NCBI GenBank assembly: GCA_934699095.1
Contig: CAKUVI010000005.1
Location: forward strand, 124,001-188,000
Source: an uncultured Bacteroidales bacterium
GTDB lineage: Bacteria; Bacteroidota; Bacteroidia; Bacteroidales; WCHB1-69
Length of the DNA stretch: 64,000 nt
Direction: 5' to 3'
The position numbers and the translations under genes are program-made. Positions 7,152 through 15,815 of this stretch are shown in pieces; the stretch's first letter is position 1; each line of letters begins with the position of its first letter. Below the pieces are notes generated by a model that made no database searches, was not told the DNA's origin, and was given only the letters and a program-made list of their open reading frames with translations.

Positions 7152-9833
7152 TTATAGTGTATCACCAGTCTCGCTGCTGCCATCTTGAGCGCTCTTCTCG
7201 AGTTCCATCTTGCCGAAACGGAGTGTGATGCCGGCAGAAATATATCTGCTGTTAAGCATCTTGTTGGTGCTGTTGTTAAGGAAGTAAGGGTTGGTGTTCA
7301 CGGAGCCGGAACCGAATCGGCCGCCCCAGTTGAAGATGTCCTGTACGTTGACGTAGATCGACAGTTTGCGCTTGAACAGGTCGCTGCGCAGACCGAAGTT
7401 CAGTGAGTAGCGGGCCTTGCGTTCGCTCATGAGACTGAGGGTGGGGGAGTTGTAGTGCCCGGATGCTGTGAACTGCAGCCAGTCGAATGCCTTGGCCCAG
7501 AAGTTGACGCGCACGCTCCAAGACCATTTGCTGCGTTCGTCGAACTGGTGGATGCCGTTTCTGTCGTACTCCATGCGGTAGCCGTAGTCGTAAACGTTGG
7601 CGTAGAGGCGCACGTTGATGAAGCCGCTCGGCCGGTATGTGGCGTTAAGAGAGGCCCCGTAACGCCAGGATGTGCCTAAATTGTACGGGATTGAATAGCT
7701 GACCACGCGATCCAAATACTCGTCTTCTTCCGAGTCGGAGAGGTAGCTGATCTCGTTGGTGCTCATGCGGCCGTATAGTTCAACACCGATATTGCCGAAT
7801 CTGTTGAAATATTTCTGCCAACCGGCCTCCACGTTGTGCGTGAAGCCGCTTTTCAGTCCGTCAGGGTTGCCGGTAGAATAGCTGTTGTCGCCATATCTGC
7901 GGAATGTGCTCATACTTTCCTCGTCTGGATGAGACATGCGCATGGAGTAGTTGAGCTTTATGTTGTGCATGCTCTTGGTGCGGTATGTGAGGTGTATGGA
8001 GGGGCGTACGGAGAAGAAAACCGGGGTGCCCTCGTCCGCGAACGGCATGTCGCTGATGTATTGGTAGGCATCGCGCAGCATTCCTGCGCCTAAACCTGAC
8101 GAGAGGGTGAATCCGCCCCAGCGGTGTGTCCAGTTGACATCGGCGTTGACGTTGGTGGAGCCGCCGTTGAAATGGTATGTGCGCAGCGTGTCGATAAGCT
8201 CCCCTATGGTGTCGTTGTAGCGACGGTAGTCGTTGCTCATCTGGTAGTGGTTCGTGCTGAACCCGTAGCTCATCTCTCCATTTTCACTGTAAGGACGATT
8301 GTAGCGTGCGTCAAAACTGCCGCCATACCTGAAAAATTTGGTCAGGAGGTAACGGTGCTCATCCAAATCGTAGTAGGTGTCGTAGAAACGGTTGTACCAC
8401 TGTTCGCTTGCGTTGTGCGAGACACGACCGTTGAGGCCAAGGCGCAGATTGTGGCCTTTTTTGTCGAATTTCTTGGTGTAGTCAACACCGAAATGGCTCA
8501 TTATCGACATTCCCTTGGTCTTGCTTCTGGTTGTGTCAATGTACTCTAATGAAAATGGCGGCATGGAGTCGAGATAGAAGTATTGCTGGTCGCGGGATGT
8601 CAGGTAGCGGTTGCCGTTGTAGTTGTAGAAACCGCCGGCGTCGAATGAGAGTTCGCTGGTGGTGTCAATCTCGTAGTTGATGCCGAGGAAGAAGTTGGCG
8701 CTGCCGTTACGTGATGTGTCGCCTTGGTTTACCATGCTCGACCATGTGGTGTCGTATCCGCCTATCGTCTCCTCTGAGTCGCGGCGTTGGAATGAGCTCG
8801 ATTCTGTGGAATTGCGACGCCCGCTGTACCGGCCGGAGACAAACAGGTTGACACTCAGATTCTCCTTGGCCCACATGTAACTCACCCAGGGAGACACGAA
8901 AGGCTGGTTGGAACCGTTGACGCCGAAGCTCACAAACTGGTTGCTCTTGACATGTGCCGAGGTTATGATGTTGATGACAGCCTCCGCGTCGGTGGTGTAC
9001 TTGGCCGACGGATTGGTGATGGTCTCGATGCGCTCGAGCGCGTTTGCCGGAAGTGTCTGAAGGTAGGTTTTGAGGTTCTCTTCTGTGAGTTTTGATGGCT
9101 TGTCGTTGATCCAGATCTCAACGCTTGAGACGCCGCGAAGGGTGATGTTGCCCTCCACATCGACCTCCACGCCCGGAGCGTTCTGCAGGGCGTCCTCCGT
9201 GGTGCCTGTCTGTATGGAGGCGTCCTCGCTGACATTATAGACGAGCTTCTCGCCGTCCATGGCGTATATCGGTTTTTCGCCCTTTATGGTGACCTCTTCA
9301 AGGGATGTTGACACCGGCATTAGCTTGAGTGTGCCCATGTTGGTGTTGTTCTTCACGTTGAAGGGGAAATAGCGCGGGTTGTAGTTGAAAGCCCACACGC
9401 GCAGCAGACACTCGCCCTGGGGCACGCCATCGAGTTCGAAGTAGCCGTTGGCATTGGCGGAGCCGCCCTTGATCATCGACGAGTCGGATGCGTCAAGCAC
9501 AGCCACATTGGCGTATGCAAGTGGTGTGGCCGCAATGGAGTCGCGAAGCAGGCCGACCACCTTGAAAGTTGAACCTTCACGCACCTTTTTTTGCTTCACT
9601 GTCGGGGTTTGCTGGTTGGGGTTCTGCCCCCATCCGCCACGGTCGCTCCCGGGATACCCTCCTCCAGGTCTGCCTCCAGGATAACCGCCTCCAGGATAGC
9701 CGCCCCCAGGCCTTCCCCCGCCAGGCGGCTGGGCAATACCGCAAATCGCTGTGAATAGTATTATTGAAAGTAAAAGGATTCTTGGTGTAAGCAAATGTTC
9801 TTTAAGTACCCTTAGTTTAGTATTTGTGTGCAT
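7152..9833 (-). CDS. Outer-membrane beta-barrel protein, TonB-dependent receptor-like, with Gly-rich N-terminus
   Basis: This 893-residue protein has a signal peptide ending near residue 35. A low-complexity stretch built from GGGYP/GGRPG repeats follows (about 37-70), then a carboxypeptidase-regulatory-like beta-sandwich (about 90-180) and a plug-like domain (LQNAPGVEVDVEGNITLRGV). The rest is a long beta barrel rich in aromatic and acidic residues. It resembles the OMP_b-brl family of Bacteroidetes TonB-dependent-receptor relatives. No TonB box or SusD partner is visible, so the substrate is unknown. It is the first gene of a run continuing into dapB, lepB and ygiQ. Confidence 0.8.
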   Translation of the reverse strand: MHTNTKLRVLKEHLLTPRILLLSIILFTAICGIAQPPGGGRPGGGYPGGGYPGGRPGGGYPGSDRGGWGQNPNQQTPTVKQKKVREGSTFKVVGLLRDSIAATPLAYANVAVLDASDSSMIKGGSANANGYFELDGVPQGECLLRVWAFNYNPRYFPFNVKNNTNMGTLKLMPVSTSLEEVTIKGEKPIYAMDGEKLVYNVSEDASIQTGTTEDALQNAPGVEVDVEGNITLRGVSSVEIWINDKPSKLTEENLKTYLQTLPANALERIETITNPSAKYTTDAEAVINIITSAHVKSNQFVSFGVNGSNQPFVSPWVSYMWAKENLSVNLFVSGRYSGRRNSTESSSFQRRDSEETIGGYDTTWSSMVNQGDTSRNGSANFFLGINYEIDTTSELSFDAGGFYNYNGNRYLTSRDQQYFYLDSMPPFSLEYIDTTRSKTKGMSIMSHFGVDYTKKFDKKGHNLRLGLNGRVSHNASEQWYNRFYDTYYDLDEHRYLLTKFFRYGGSFDARYNRPYSENGEMSYGFSTNHYQMSNDYRRYNDTIGELIDTLRTYHFNGGSTNVNADVNWTHRWGGFTLSSGLGAGMLRDAYQYISDMPFADEGTPVFFSVRPSIHLTYRTKSMHNIKLNYSMRMSHPDEESMSTFRRYGDNSYSTGNPDGLKSGFTHNVEAGWQKYFNRFGNIGVELYGRMSTNEISYLSDSEEDEYLDRVVSYSIPYNLGTSWRYGASLNATYRPSGFINVRLYANVYDYGYRMEYDRNGIHQFDERSKWSWSVRVNFWAKAFDWLQFTASGHYNSPTLSLMSERKARYSLNFGLRSDLFKRKLSIYVNVQDIFNWGGRFGSGSVNTNPYFLNNSTNKMLNSRYISAGITLRFGKMELEKSAQDGSSETGDTL
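9615..9730 (-). repeat. Degenerate tandem repeat encoding Gly/Pro/Tyr-rich segment
   Basis: Units of 15-18 bp such as CCTCCAGGATA recur about six times inside the outer-membrane gene. They encode repeated GGGYPG and GGRPG peptides directly after the signal peptide. In-frame unit length means copy-number change would alter length without a frameshift. Confidence 0.7.
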
Positions 9834-9878
9834 TGTGGTGAAGTTCTGATGTATCTCGTGTTTTTAATTTTGAAGCTG

Positions 9879-9886
9879 CGAAGATA
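9879..9886 (-). promoter_or_regulatory. Possible -7 box for the outer-membrane gene to ygiQ operon
   Basis: On the minus strand the sequence reads TATCTTCG followed by CAGC, one mismatch from TAnnTTTG, 45 nt upstream of the ATG. No clear -33 element is seen. Confidence 0.35.
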
Positions 9887-9968
9887 AGAAATTATTTTAA
9901 TAATGACCGTCTCTTTTCGCTTTGGATTAAAACAAAAATTTTTTAAGATATCGCAATAAAAAAAATAG

Positions 9969-9976
9969 TACTTTTG
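9969..9976 (+). promoter_or_regulatory. Bacteroidetes -7 box, rnf operon promoter
   Basis: TACTTTTG followed by CAGC matches TAnnTTTG exactly and lies 58 nt before rnfD. A T-rich stretch about 25 nt upstream could serve as the -33 element. This places the start of the transcript directly at rnfD, with no rnfB or rnfC before it. Confidence 0.65.
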
Positions 9977-10034
9977 CAGCTGTTTGTTCGTATTATGGAC
10001 TATAAGTTTTTGTTAATTATTAAATCAGCAATAA

Positions 10035-10994
10035 ATGGATAAATTATTACATGTTTCAGGTTCCCCTCACGTTCATAGTGACGAGTCTGTAAAGAAGATC
10101 ATGTGGTCGGTAGTCCTTTCGTTGATGCCGGCTTTCCTTGTGTCGGTGTATTACTTCGGTCTGCCGGTGATAATCCTGACAGCAGTTTCAATCGGATGCT
10201 GTGTGCTTTTCGAGTATTTGATTCAAAAGTTCATCATGCACAGAAAGCCGACCATAGACGATGGTTCTGCGGTGGTTACCGGTCTGCTGCTCGCCTTCAA
10301 CGTCCCTTCAAACCTTCCGATTTGGATAATGGTGGTCGGAGCCTTGGTGGCTATCGGCATTGCCAAGATGCCTTACGGTGGTTTGGGCCACAATCCGTTC
10401 AATCCGGCGATAGTTGCGCGTGTGACCCTGCTCATTGCATTTCCGGCGCAGATGACAAGCTGGCCGCAACCAACCCCGATATGGGGTTTCACAGACGCAA
10501 TCACCGGCCCCACTACGTTGGGTTTGATTAGTGAAGGCGGTGATCTTTCACAGATTCCGGCTTATGCCGACCTCCTGATCGGTCGCATGGGCGGCAGCTT
10601 TGGCGAGGTGTCTGCGATAGCCCTGCTCATCGGCGCCTGTTTCCTGCTGTGGAAGCGTATCATAACCTGGCATATCCCCGTTTCGTTCATCGGTACAGTG
10701 TTCGTTGTGGCTGGAATCTTCCACCTTGTCAATCCGGCCGTGTATGTGAATCCGTTCATCCATGTGCTCGCCGGAGGTCTTATCCTCGGCGCTTGCTTCA
10801 TGGCAACCGATATGGTGACCTCCCCTACATCGCCTATGGGAATGATAGTGTTCGGCTGCGGCTGCGGTCTCATCACCATCATTATCCGTCTCTTCGGAGC
10901 CTACCCAGAGGGCGTTTCATTCTCTATTCTGCTTATGAATGCCGTTGTTCCTTTGATTAACAAGGGATTCAAACCGAGACAATTTGCTAAATAA
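10035..10994 (+). CDS. rnfD: Rnf electron transport complex subunit D
   Basis: RnfD is an integral membrane subunit of the ferredoxin:NAD+ oxidoreductase that pumps Na+ or H+. The 319-residue protein is multi-pass. It has the family motif DGSAVVTGLLLAFN and, in TGPTTLG, a threonine near residue 160 at the expected covalent FMN attachment site. Its length fits RnfD rather than the longer NqrB. It is the first gene of its operon here, whereas rnfB and rnfC usually precede it. Confidence 0.92.
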   Translation: MDKLLHVSGSPHVHSDESVKKIMWSVVLSLMPAFLVSVYYFGLPVIILTAVSIGCCVLFEYLIQKFIMHRKPTIDDGSAVVTGLLLAFNVPSNLPIWIMVVGALVAIGIAKMPYGGLGHNPFNPAIVARVTLLIAFPAQMTSWPQPTPIWGFTDAITGPTTLGLISEGGDLSQIPAYADLLIGRMGGSFGEVSAIALLIGACFLLWKRIITWHIPVSFIGTVFVVAGIFHLVNPAVYVNPFIHVLAGGLILGACFMATDMVTSPTSPMGMIVFGCGCGLITIIIRLFGAYPEGVSFSILLMNAVVPLINKGFKPRQFAK

Positions 10995-11012
10995 TCTAAA
11001 AAACAATCAGTT

Positions 11013-11600
11013 ATGACAGCAAAAAAAGAATCTATATGGCGTTTGGTGATCGTGCTTACCACGATCTCTCTGCTTGCAGCCTTGGCTCTTACCGGAGTCT
11101 ATGCGCTCACAAAGGGACCTATCGAAAAGGGTCAGAAGGAGAAAAAAGACAAGGCTCTGCAAGCCGTACTTCCAAAATATGACGGCTCAATACGCGACAC
11201 TGTCGTGATAGACGAGAACAATGAACAGGTGCCGGTGCACTTGGCAATCGGCAAGGACGGCTCCCTCTGCGGCGCCGGTATCGAGACCTACACCCTCAAA
11301 GCCTTCGCAGGACGCTTTGACCTGATGGTCGGCTTCGACGCTGAAGGCACCATCGTGAATACCGAGGTTATCAAGGCAGCTGAAACTCCTGGCTTGGGCG
11401 ACAAGATTAACAAGGACAAGAGCAATTTCGCCGAACAGTTCAACGGAAAAGACCCTAAGTCATTCAAGCTGATTGTCACCAAAGACAACGGAGATGTGGA
11501 CGCAATCACGGCCGCCACCATCTCATCCCGCGCATACTGCGACGCTGTTCAACATGCTTACGATATTTTCATGAAAATAAAGGAGGACTACAATGAGTAA
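11013..11600 (+). CDS. rnfG: Rnf electron transport complex subunit G
   Basis: The 195-residue protein has one N-terminal membrane helix (about 11-31) and a soluble FMN-binding domain. The motif DAITAATISS places the covalently flavinylated threonine at about Thr169, matching the (S/T)(G/A)AT consensus. PGLGDKI is also conserved in RnfG and NqrC. FMN here carries electrons within the membrane complex. Its last codons overlap the rnfE start by 8 nt. Confidence 0.93.
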   Translation: MTAKKESIWRLVIVLTTISLLAALALTGVYALTKGPIEKGQKEKKDKALQAVLPKYDGSIRDTVVIDENNEQVPVHLAIGKDGSLCGAGIETYTLKAFAGRFDLMVGFDAEGTIVNTEVIKAAETPGLGDKINKDKSNFAEQFNGKDPKSFKLIVTKDNGDVDAITAATISSRAYCDAVQHAYDIFMKIKEDYNE

Positions 11601-12216
11601 CAAGTTAAATATCCTGACCAAGGGATTCTTCAAGGAGAACCCGACACTGATGTTAGTATTGGGATGCTGTCCCACCTTGGCAGTGACCACATCAGTGAAC
11701 AATGCTTTGGGCATGGGCGCCGCCACGACTTTCGTGCTCCTCATGTCTAATATGCTTATCTCGGCATTGAAAAATGTGATTCCAGACAAGGTGAGAATTC
11801 CGAGCTATATAGTCATCATCGCGACATTTGTCAGCATGATCGACCTGCTGATCCAAGGTTTCCTTCCGGCATTGTCGGCAAGTCTTGGTGTGTTCATACC
11901 TTTGATCGTTGTTAACTGCATCGTGCTTGGCCGCGCTGAGGCTTTTGCCAACAAGAACAGCGTGTTCGACTCAATGCTTGACGGTCTTGGAATGGGTATC
12001 GGTTTTACCATAGCATTGGTGCTCATAGCCACTGTGAGAGAAATTCTCGGTGCCGGCTCCTTTATGGGATTCAAATTCATTCCGTCAGAATACAATATGC
12101 TGATCTTCGTGCTCGCACCCGGCGCTTTCATTGTGTTCGGCTTTGTGATGGCCCTCGTCCGTCATATTGTCAATATTTCGGAGAATAAAAAGAAACTCAA
12201 TAGTTCACACAAATAA
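11593..12216 (+). CDS. rnfE: Rnf electron transport complex subunit E
   Basis: This is a 207-residue membrane protein with about six helices. It shares the internally duplicated fold of RnfA and NqrD/E. Conserved cysteines occur in GCCPTLAVTTS and in VVNCIVLGR. In this family these line an iron-sulfur site between the RnfA and RnfE halves. A strong Shine-Dalgarno sequence, AGGAGG, precedes the ATG and lies inside the end of rnfG. Confidence 0.92.
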   Translation: MSNKLNILTKGFFKENPTLMLVLGCCPTLAVTTSVNNALGMGAATTFVLLMSNMLISALKNVIPDKVRIPSYIVIIATFVSMIDLLIQGFLPALSASLGVFIPLIVVNCIVLGRAEAFANKNSVFDSMLDGLGMGIGFTIALVLIATVREILGAGSFMGFKFIPSEYNMLIFVLAPGAFIVFGFVMALVRHIVNISENKKKLNSSHK

Positions 12217-12238
12217 TTAACAATCAGAATTTTTTGTC

Positions 12239-12829
12239 ATGGAATATATATTGATGATAATCGGAGCTGTATTGGTTAACAATATAATCTTGGTGCAGTT
12301 CCTCGGAATATGCCCCTTCTTGGGCGTTTCAAGCAAAGTCAACACGGCCTTGGGCATGGGCGCAGCCGTTACTTTCGTGATGGCCCTCGCCACTTTGGTG
12401 ACATCGCTTCTCCAAAAGTACATTCTCCTGCCTCTTGAAATCACTTATCTGCAGACAATCGTCTTCATATTGGTGATTGCCAGCCTCGTGCAGATGGTTG
12501 AGATTATGCTCAAGAAGGTAAGTCCTTCGCTCTATCGTGCCCTCGGTGTCTTCTTGCCTCTGATCACCACGAACTGCGCAGTGCTCGGTGTTGCTATCAA
12601 TGTTACACAGCAGACCATCATTCCAGGACACGGATTGTCGGTTATTGACAACACACTCTACGCTGTCAGCATCGCTATTGGCTTCACGCTGGCAATCGTG
12701 ATTTTCGCCGGTCTCCGCGAACAACTTGAATTGGTGGAAATTCCTAAGGGAATGAAGGGTGTGCCAATTGCTCTTATAACTGCAGGTATCTTGGCTATGG
12801 CTTTTATGGGCTTCGCTAATTTAGTATAA
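12239..12829 (+). CDS. rnfA: Rnf electron transport complex subunit A
   Basis: This 196-residue, six-helix membrane protein carries the paired motifs GICPFLGVS and TTNCAVLGVA. Their cysteines correspond to those of RnfE and NqrE at the shared iron-sulfur site. It follows rnfE by 22 nt in the usual D-G-E-A order. The next gene begins 6 nt after its stop, so the transcript probably continues. Confidence 0.93.
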   Translation: MEYILMIIGAVLVNNIILVQFLGICPFLGVSSKVNTALGMGAAVTFVMALATLVTSLLQKYILLPLEITYLQTIVFILVIASLVQMVEIMLKKVSPSLYRALGVFLPLITTNCAVLGVAINVTQQTIIPGHGLSVIDNTLYAVSIAIGFTLAIVIFAGLREQLELVEIPKGMKGVPIALITAGILAMAFMGFANLV

Positions 12830-12835
12830 ATTCAG

Positions 12836-14020
12836 ATGGAAAACCAATCAAAAACAGTCGAAACGGCTTCTTCCGTGGAGAAGAAGCCTAAAAAAAGAAG
12901 AAGTCTCTTCAAATTGTGGTCAAGACTAAGGACCCGAAGTAAAATATACCTCATTGGAGTTCATCTTTTTGCCCTTGCGGGCCTTGGAATACTCGCAGCA
13001 TGGGCGTTCTTTGAGCTCGGCTTTACTAACAACCGCGGCGGCGCTGACAAAAACAACCGTTATCTCTCTGATAGCAAGCAGAGTATATCAGCTGCTGATA
13101 CTGTCAACAGCCAGGAAAATGTCTTGTCAGATTATATGAATCTGTCTGCTTTCAGAAAATTCTATCCCAAAAACGCAGACCTTATCTTCAAAGCTGCCCA
13201 GTTCAGCGACCGTCCTACGGCTGTCAAAGAGATGATATATGCGGCAAGCATGTATCTTGGCGATGATTCCAAGGCTCAGGAATACCAGTCTTTGGTGAAA
13301 AAGATGCAGAGTGATCTTAAGAGTTCTCCTGCACAGTCGTTTGATGGCAACCTTATCCCATGGATGAATGATTCTGCATGGTCAGCCCTGAAGGTGGCCA
13401 TATTGAAGGATACCGCCGTTATCAACGAGGCTGCCCGCATGACCGGCGTGGAACCACGACTTATTGTTGCCTGTCTCGTTGGCGAGCAGGTACGTCTGTT
13501 CAACAGCAAACGCGAGATGTTCAAGCGATACCTTGGCCCTATGAAAGTGTTGTCTGTGCAGTCGCAGTTCTCTCTCGGTGTAAACGGTATCAAAGACTTC
13601 ACTGCAGCCCAAGTGGAACGTAACCTCACTGATACTTCGTCAATATTTTATATGGGCAGAAAATATGAGCATATATTGGATTTCCAGACCGCAGATCATC
13701 AGAGCGAACGTTTCAACCGCCTTACCAATTACAGAAACCATCTGTACTCGTATATCTACACCGGTTGTATTCTGCATCAGACAATGTTGCAGTGGAAGCG
13801 CTCGGGTTACGATATAGTCAGTCGTCCTGACATTCTTTTCACGTTGTTCAATCTGGGCTTTGCCGCCTCAAAACCGGGTCCAGATCCGCAGTGCGGTGGT
13901 TCACACATTACCGTAGCCGACCAGATCTACACATTCGGGGTTATTTGCAACGACTTCTATTATTCAGGCGAGCTTGCCGAACAATTCCCACTAAAGGCAA
14001 AGCGCTTCGCTGATGAATAG
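12836..14020 (+). CDS. Unrecognised membrane-anchored protein downstream of rnfA
   Basis: I do not recognise this 394-residue protein. It has a highly basic N-terminus (KKPKKRRSLFKLW), one membrane helix at about 42-62, and a large probably periplasmic domain. The best-conserved-looking part is around residues 200-260: MTGVEPRLIVACLVGEQ, then LGPMKVLSVQSQFSLGVNG. A Glu in a helix followed by a Ser/Gly-rich stretch is reminiscent of lysozyme-like folds, but this is a guess. It begins 6 nt after rnfA and overlaps the U32 gene by 8 nt, so the three are translationally linked. Confidence 0.75.
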   Translation: MENQSKTVETASSVEKKPKKRRSLFKLWSRLRTRSKIYLIGVHLFALAGLGILAAWAFFELGFTNNRGGADKNNRYLSDSKQSISAADTVNSQENVLSDYMNLSAFRKFYPKNADLIFKAAQFSDRPTAVKEMIYAASMYLGDDSKAQEYQSLVKKMQSDLKSSPAQSFDGNLIPWMNDSAWSALKVAILKDTAVINEAARMTGVEPRLIVACLVGEQVRLFNSKREMFKRYLGPMKVLSVQSQFSLGVNGIKDFTAAQVERNLTDTSSIFYMGRKYEHILDFQTADHQSERFNRLTNYRNHLYSYIYTGCILHQTMLQWKRSGYDIVSRPDILFTLFNLGFAASKPGPDPQCGGSHITVADQIYTFGVICNDFYYSGELAEQFPLKAKRFADE

Positions 14021-15815
14021 GATTGAGCTTCTGCTACCGGCGCGTGATCTGCAGTGCGGCAAGACAGCTGTCAACCACGGCGCCGACGCTGTGTATATAG
14101 GTGCTCCGGCCTTCGGCGCGCGACAGGCCGCCACCAACTCCCTTCAGGATATCGAAGCCCTCGTGAATTATGCCCATATATACGGAGCCAAAGTTCACGT
14201 TACCGTCAACACTTTGGTCTTCGATGATGAAATGGAAGATGTTAGAATACTTCTTCAATCTCTGTATAGCATCGGTGTGGATGCTGTTCTGATTCAAGAT
14301 CTTGGCATCCTGAAACTTGACTTGCCACCGCTGAATTTCCACGCAAGCACACAGTGTCATAACCATTCGCTCGAAAGAATCGGATTTCTTCAGAAATTAG
14401 GTTTTTCGAGAGTTGTGCTGGCCCGCGAGACAGATCTGAAAACCATTGAATACATAAAAAACAATACCGATATTGAACTCGAAGCCTTTGTCCATGGTGC
14501 ACTCTGCGTGAGTTACAGCGGACAATGCTATATCAGTGAGATGCTCACCTCAAGAAGCGGAAATCGTGGCGAATGCGCACAAATCTGCAGAACACGCTTC
14601 GATTTGCAAGACGGCCAAGGAAACACAATCATTGCCGACAAGCACCTCCTCTCGCTGAAGGATATGTGCCGCGTTGATTTTCTTGAAAGGATGATGTCTG
14701 CCGGCATCTCCTCATTCAAAGTTGAAGGCCGCCTGAAAAATGAATATTATGTAAAAAACGTTACCGCTTTCTACCGCAAATCGTTGGATTCCATATTGGA
14801 AAATAATCATTCTTATCGGAAAAGCAGTGGCGGCCAAACCCGTTTCTTCTTCACTCCTGACATAAACAAGACTTTCAATAGGGGCTTTACACCATATTTT
14901 ATCGATTCCGAACGTCATGAAATGGCCTCTTTTGATACCCCTAAGGCCATGGGAGAAAAGATTGGCTCGTTAAAGAATGTTAACGGAAAGTACTTCTACT
15001 CTGGAACTGCTGAAATCTCGAATGGCGATGGCCTCTGTTTTATCAACAAAAACAACGAATTGGAAGGCTTTTTGGTTAACAATGTCGTTGAAAACGAGAT
15101 TTTCCCTCAAAAAAAACTGTCAAGGTTTTCTGATGTGACGCTTTACAGAAATATTGACAAGAAATTCGAGAAAATTTTGGATGGAAAGACCTCTGAAAGG
15201 AAAATTGCTATCATTGTTTCAGTAAAAGTCAGTCAGAACAGTATTCATGTCTCTGCAATCGATGAGGATGGAATCGAAGTTTTTGTTGAAGAAGCTGCAT
15301 CCTTTGAGTTAGCCAAGCAGCGTGAGAAGATGAACGATGTTCTTTCAAAATCCTTAAGAAAAACTGGCGACACACCTTTTGAAATAAGGGAGTTGAAGAT
15401 TGGAAATGATTATTTCATCCACACAGGACTCGTTAATAATCTTAAAAGCAGGCTGTTAAACAAATTGGTGGATGAGAGGCTTGCATTTTTTTCAGCCAAA
15501 GATACTATTTTGCAATATAATCCTGAAAATCTATTCAAACATATTGATTACAAGGCTAATGTAACCAACGAAAAGCATCGTGGGGTATATGAGGATTTTG
15601 GTGCTCAAGAGGTGGAATATGGTCTTGACAAGACAAAGGATTTTAGAGGAAAGACGCTGATGACCTGCAAATACTGTCTTCGTTATGAGATGGGGTGGTG
15701 CATCAAGGAAAGCGGCAAATGTCCGCCGCTACCGTTGCGCCTTGTGACAAACGGGCGCAGGCTGACGCTGTCGTTTGATTGTAAGAACTGTCTTATGAAA
15801 GTGGAGAACCGCTAA
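14013..15815 (+). CDS. U32 family peptidase / RlhA-like protein
   Basis: The 600-residue protein carries the U32 signature EAFVHGALCVSYSGQCYIS near residue 160, and later GNRGECAQICR. A C-terminal cluster (CKYC, CIKESGKCPP, CKNC) could bind an iron-sulfur cluster. Close relatives include collagenase-type U32 proteins and RlhA, which hydroxylates cytidine 2501 of 23S rRNA with prephenate as a factor. RNA hydroxylation is the better-supported role for the intracellular family, but the sequence does not decide it. The stop codon overlaps that of the convergent transporter gene by a few bases. Confidence 0.85.
   Translation: MNRIELLLPARDLQCGKTAVNHGADAVYIGAPAFGARQAATNSLQDIEALVNYAHIYGAKVHVTVNTLVFDDEMEDVRILLQSLYSIGVDAVLIQDLGILKLDLPPLNFHASTQCHNHSLERIGFLQKLGFSRVVLARETDLKTIEYIKNNTDIELEAFVHGALCVSYSGQCYISEMLTSRSGNRGECAQICRTRFDLQDGQGNTIIADKHLLSLKDMCRVDFLERMMSAGISSFKVEGRLKNEYYVKNVTAFYRKSLDSILENNHSYRKSSGGQTRFFFTPDINKTFNRGFTPYFIDSERHEMASFDTPKAMGEKIGSLKNVNGKYFYSGTAEISNGDGLCFINKNNELEGFLVNNVVENEIFPQKKLSRFSDVTLYRNIDKKFEKILDGKTSERKIAIIVSVKVSQNSIHVSAIDEDGIEVFVEEAASFELAKQREKMNDVLSKSLRKTGDTPFEIRELKIGNDYFIHTGLVNNLKSRLLNKLVDERLAFFSAKDTILQYNPENLFKHIDYKANVTNEKHRGVYEDFGAQEVEYGLDKTKDFRGKTLMTCKYCLRYEMGWCIKESGKCPPLPLRLVTNGRRLTLSFDCKNCLMKVENR

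Noticed and set aside
10035..12829. Na+-translocating NADH:quinone reductase (Nqr) instead of Rnf
   Set aside because: Subunit lengths (319 and 195 residues for D and G) fit Rnf, and NqrA and NqrF are absent.
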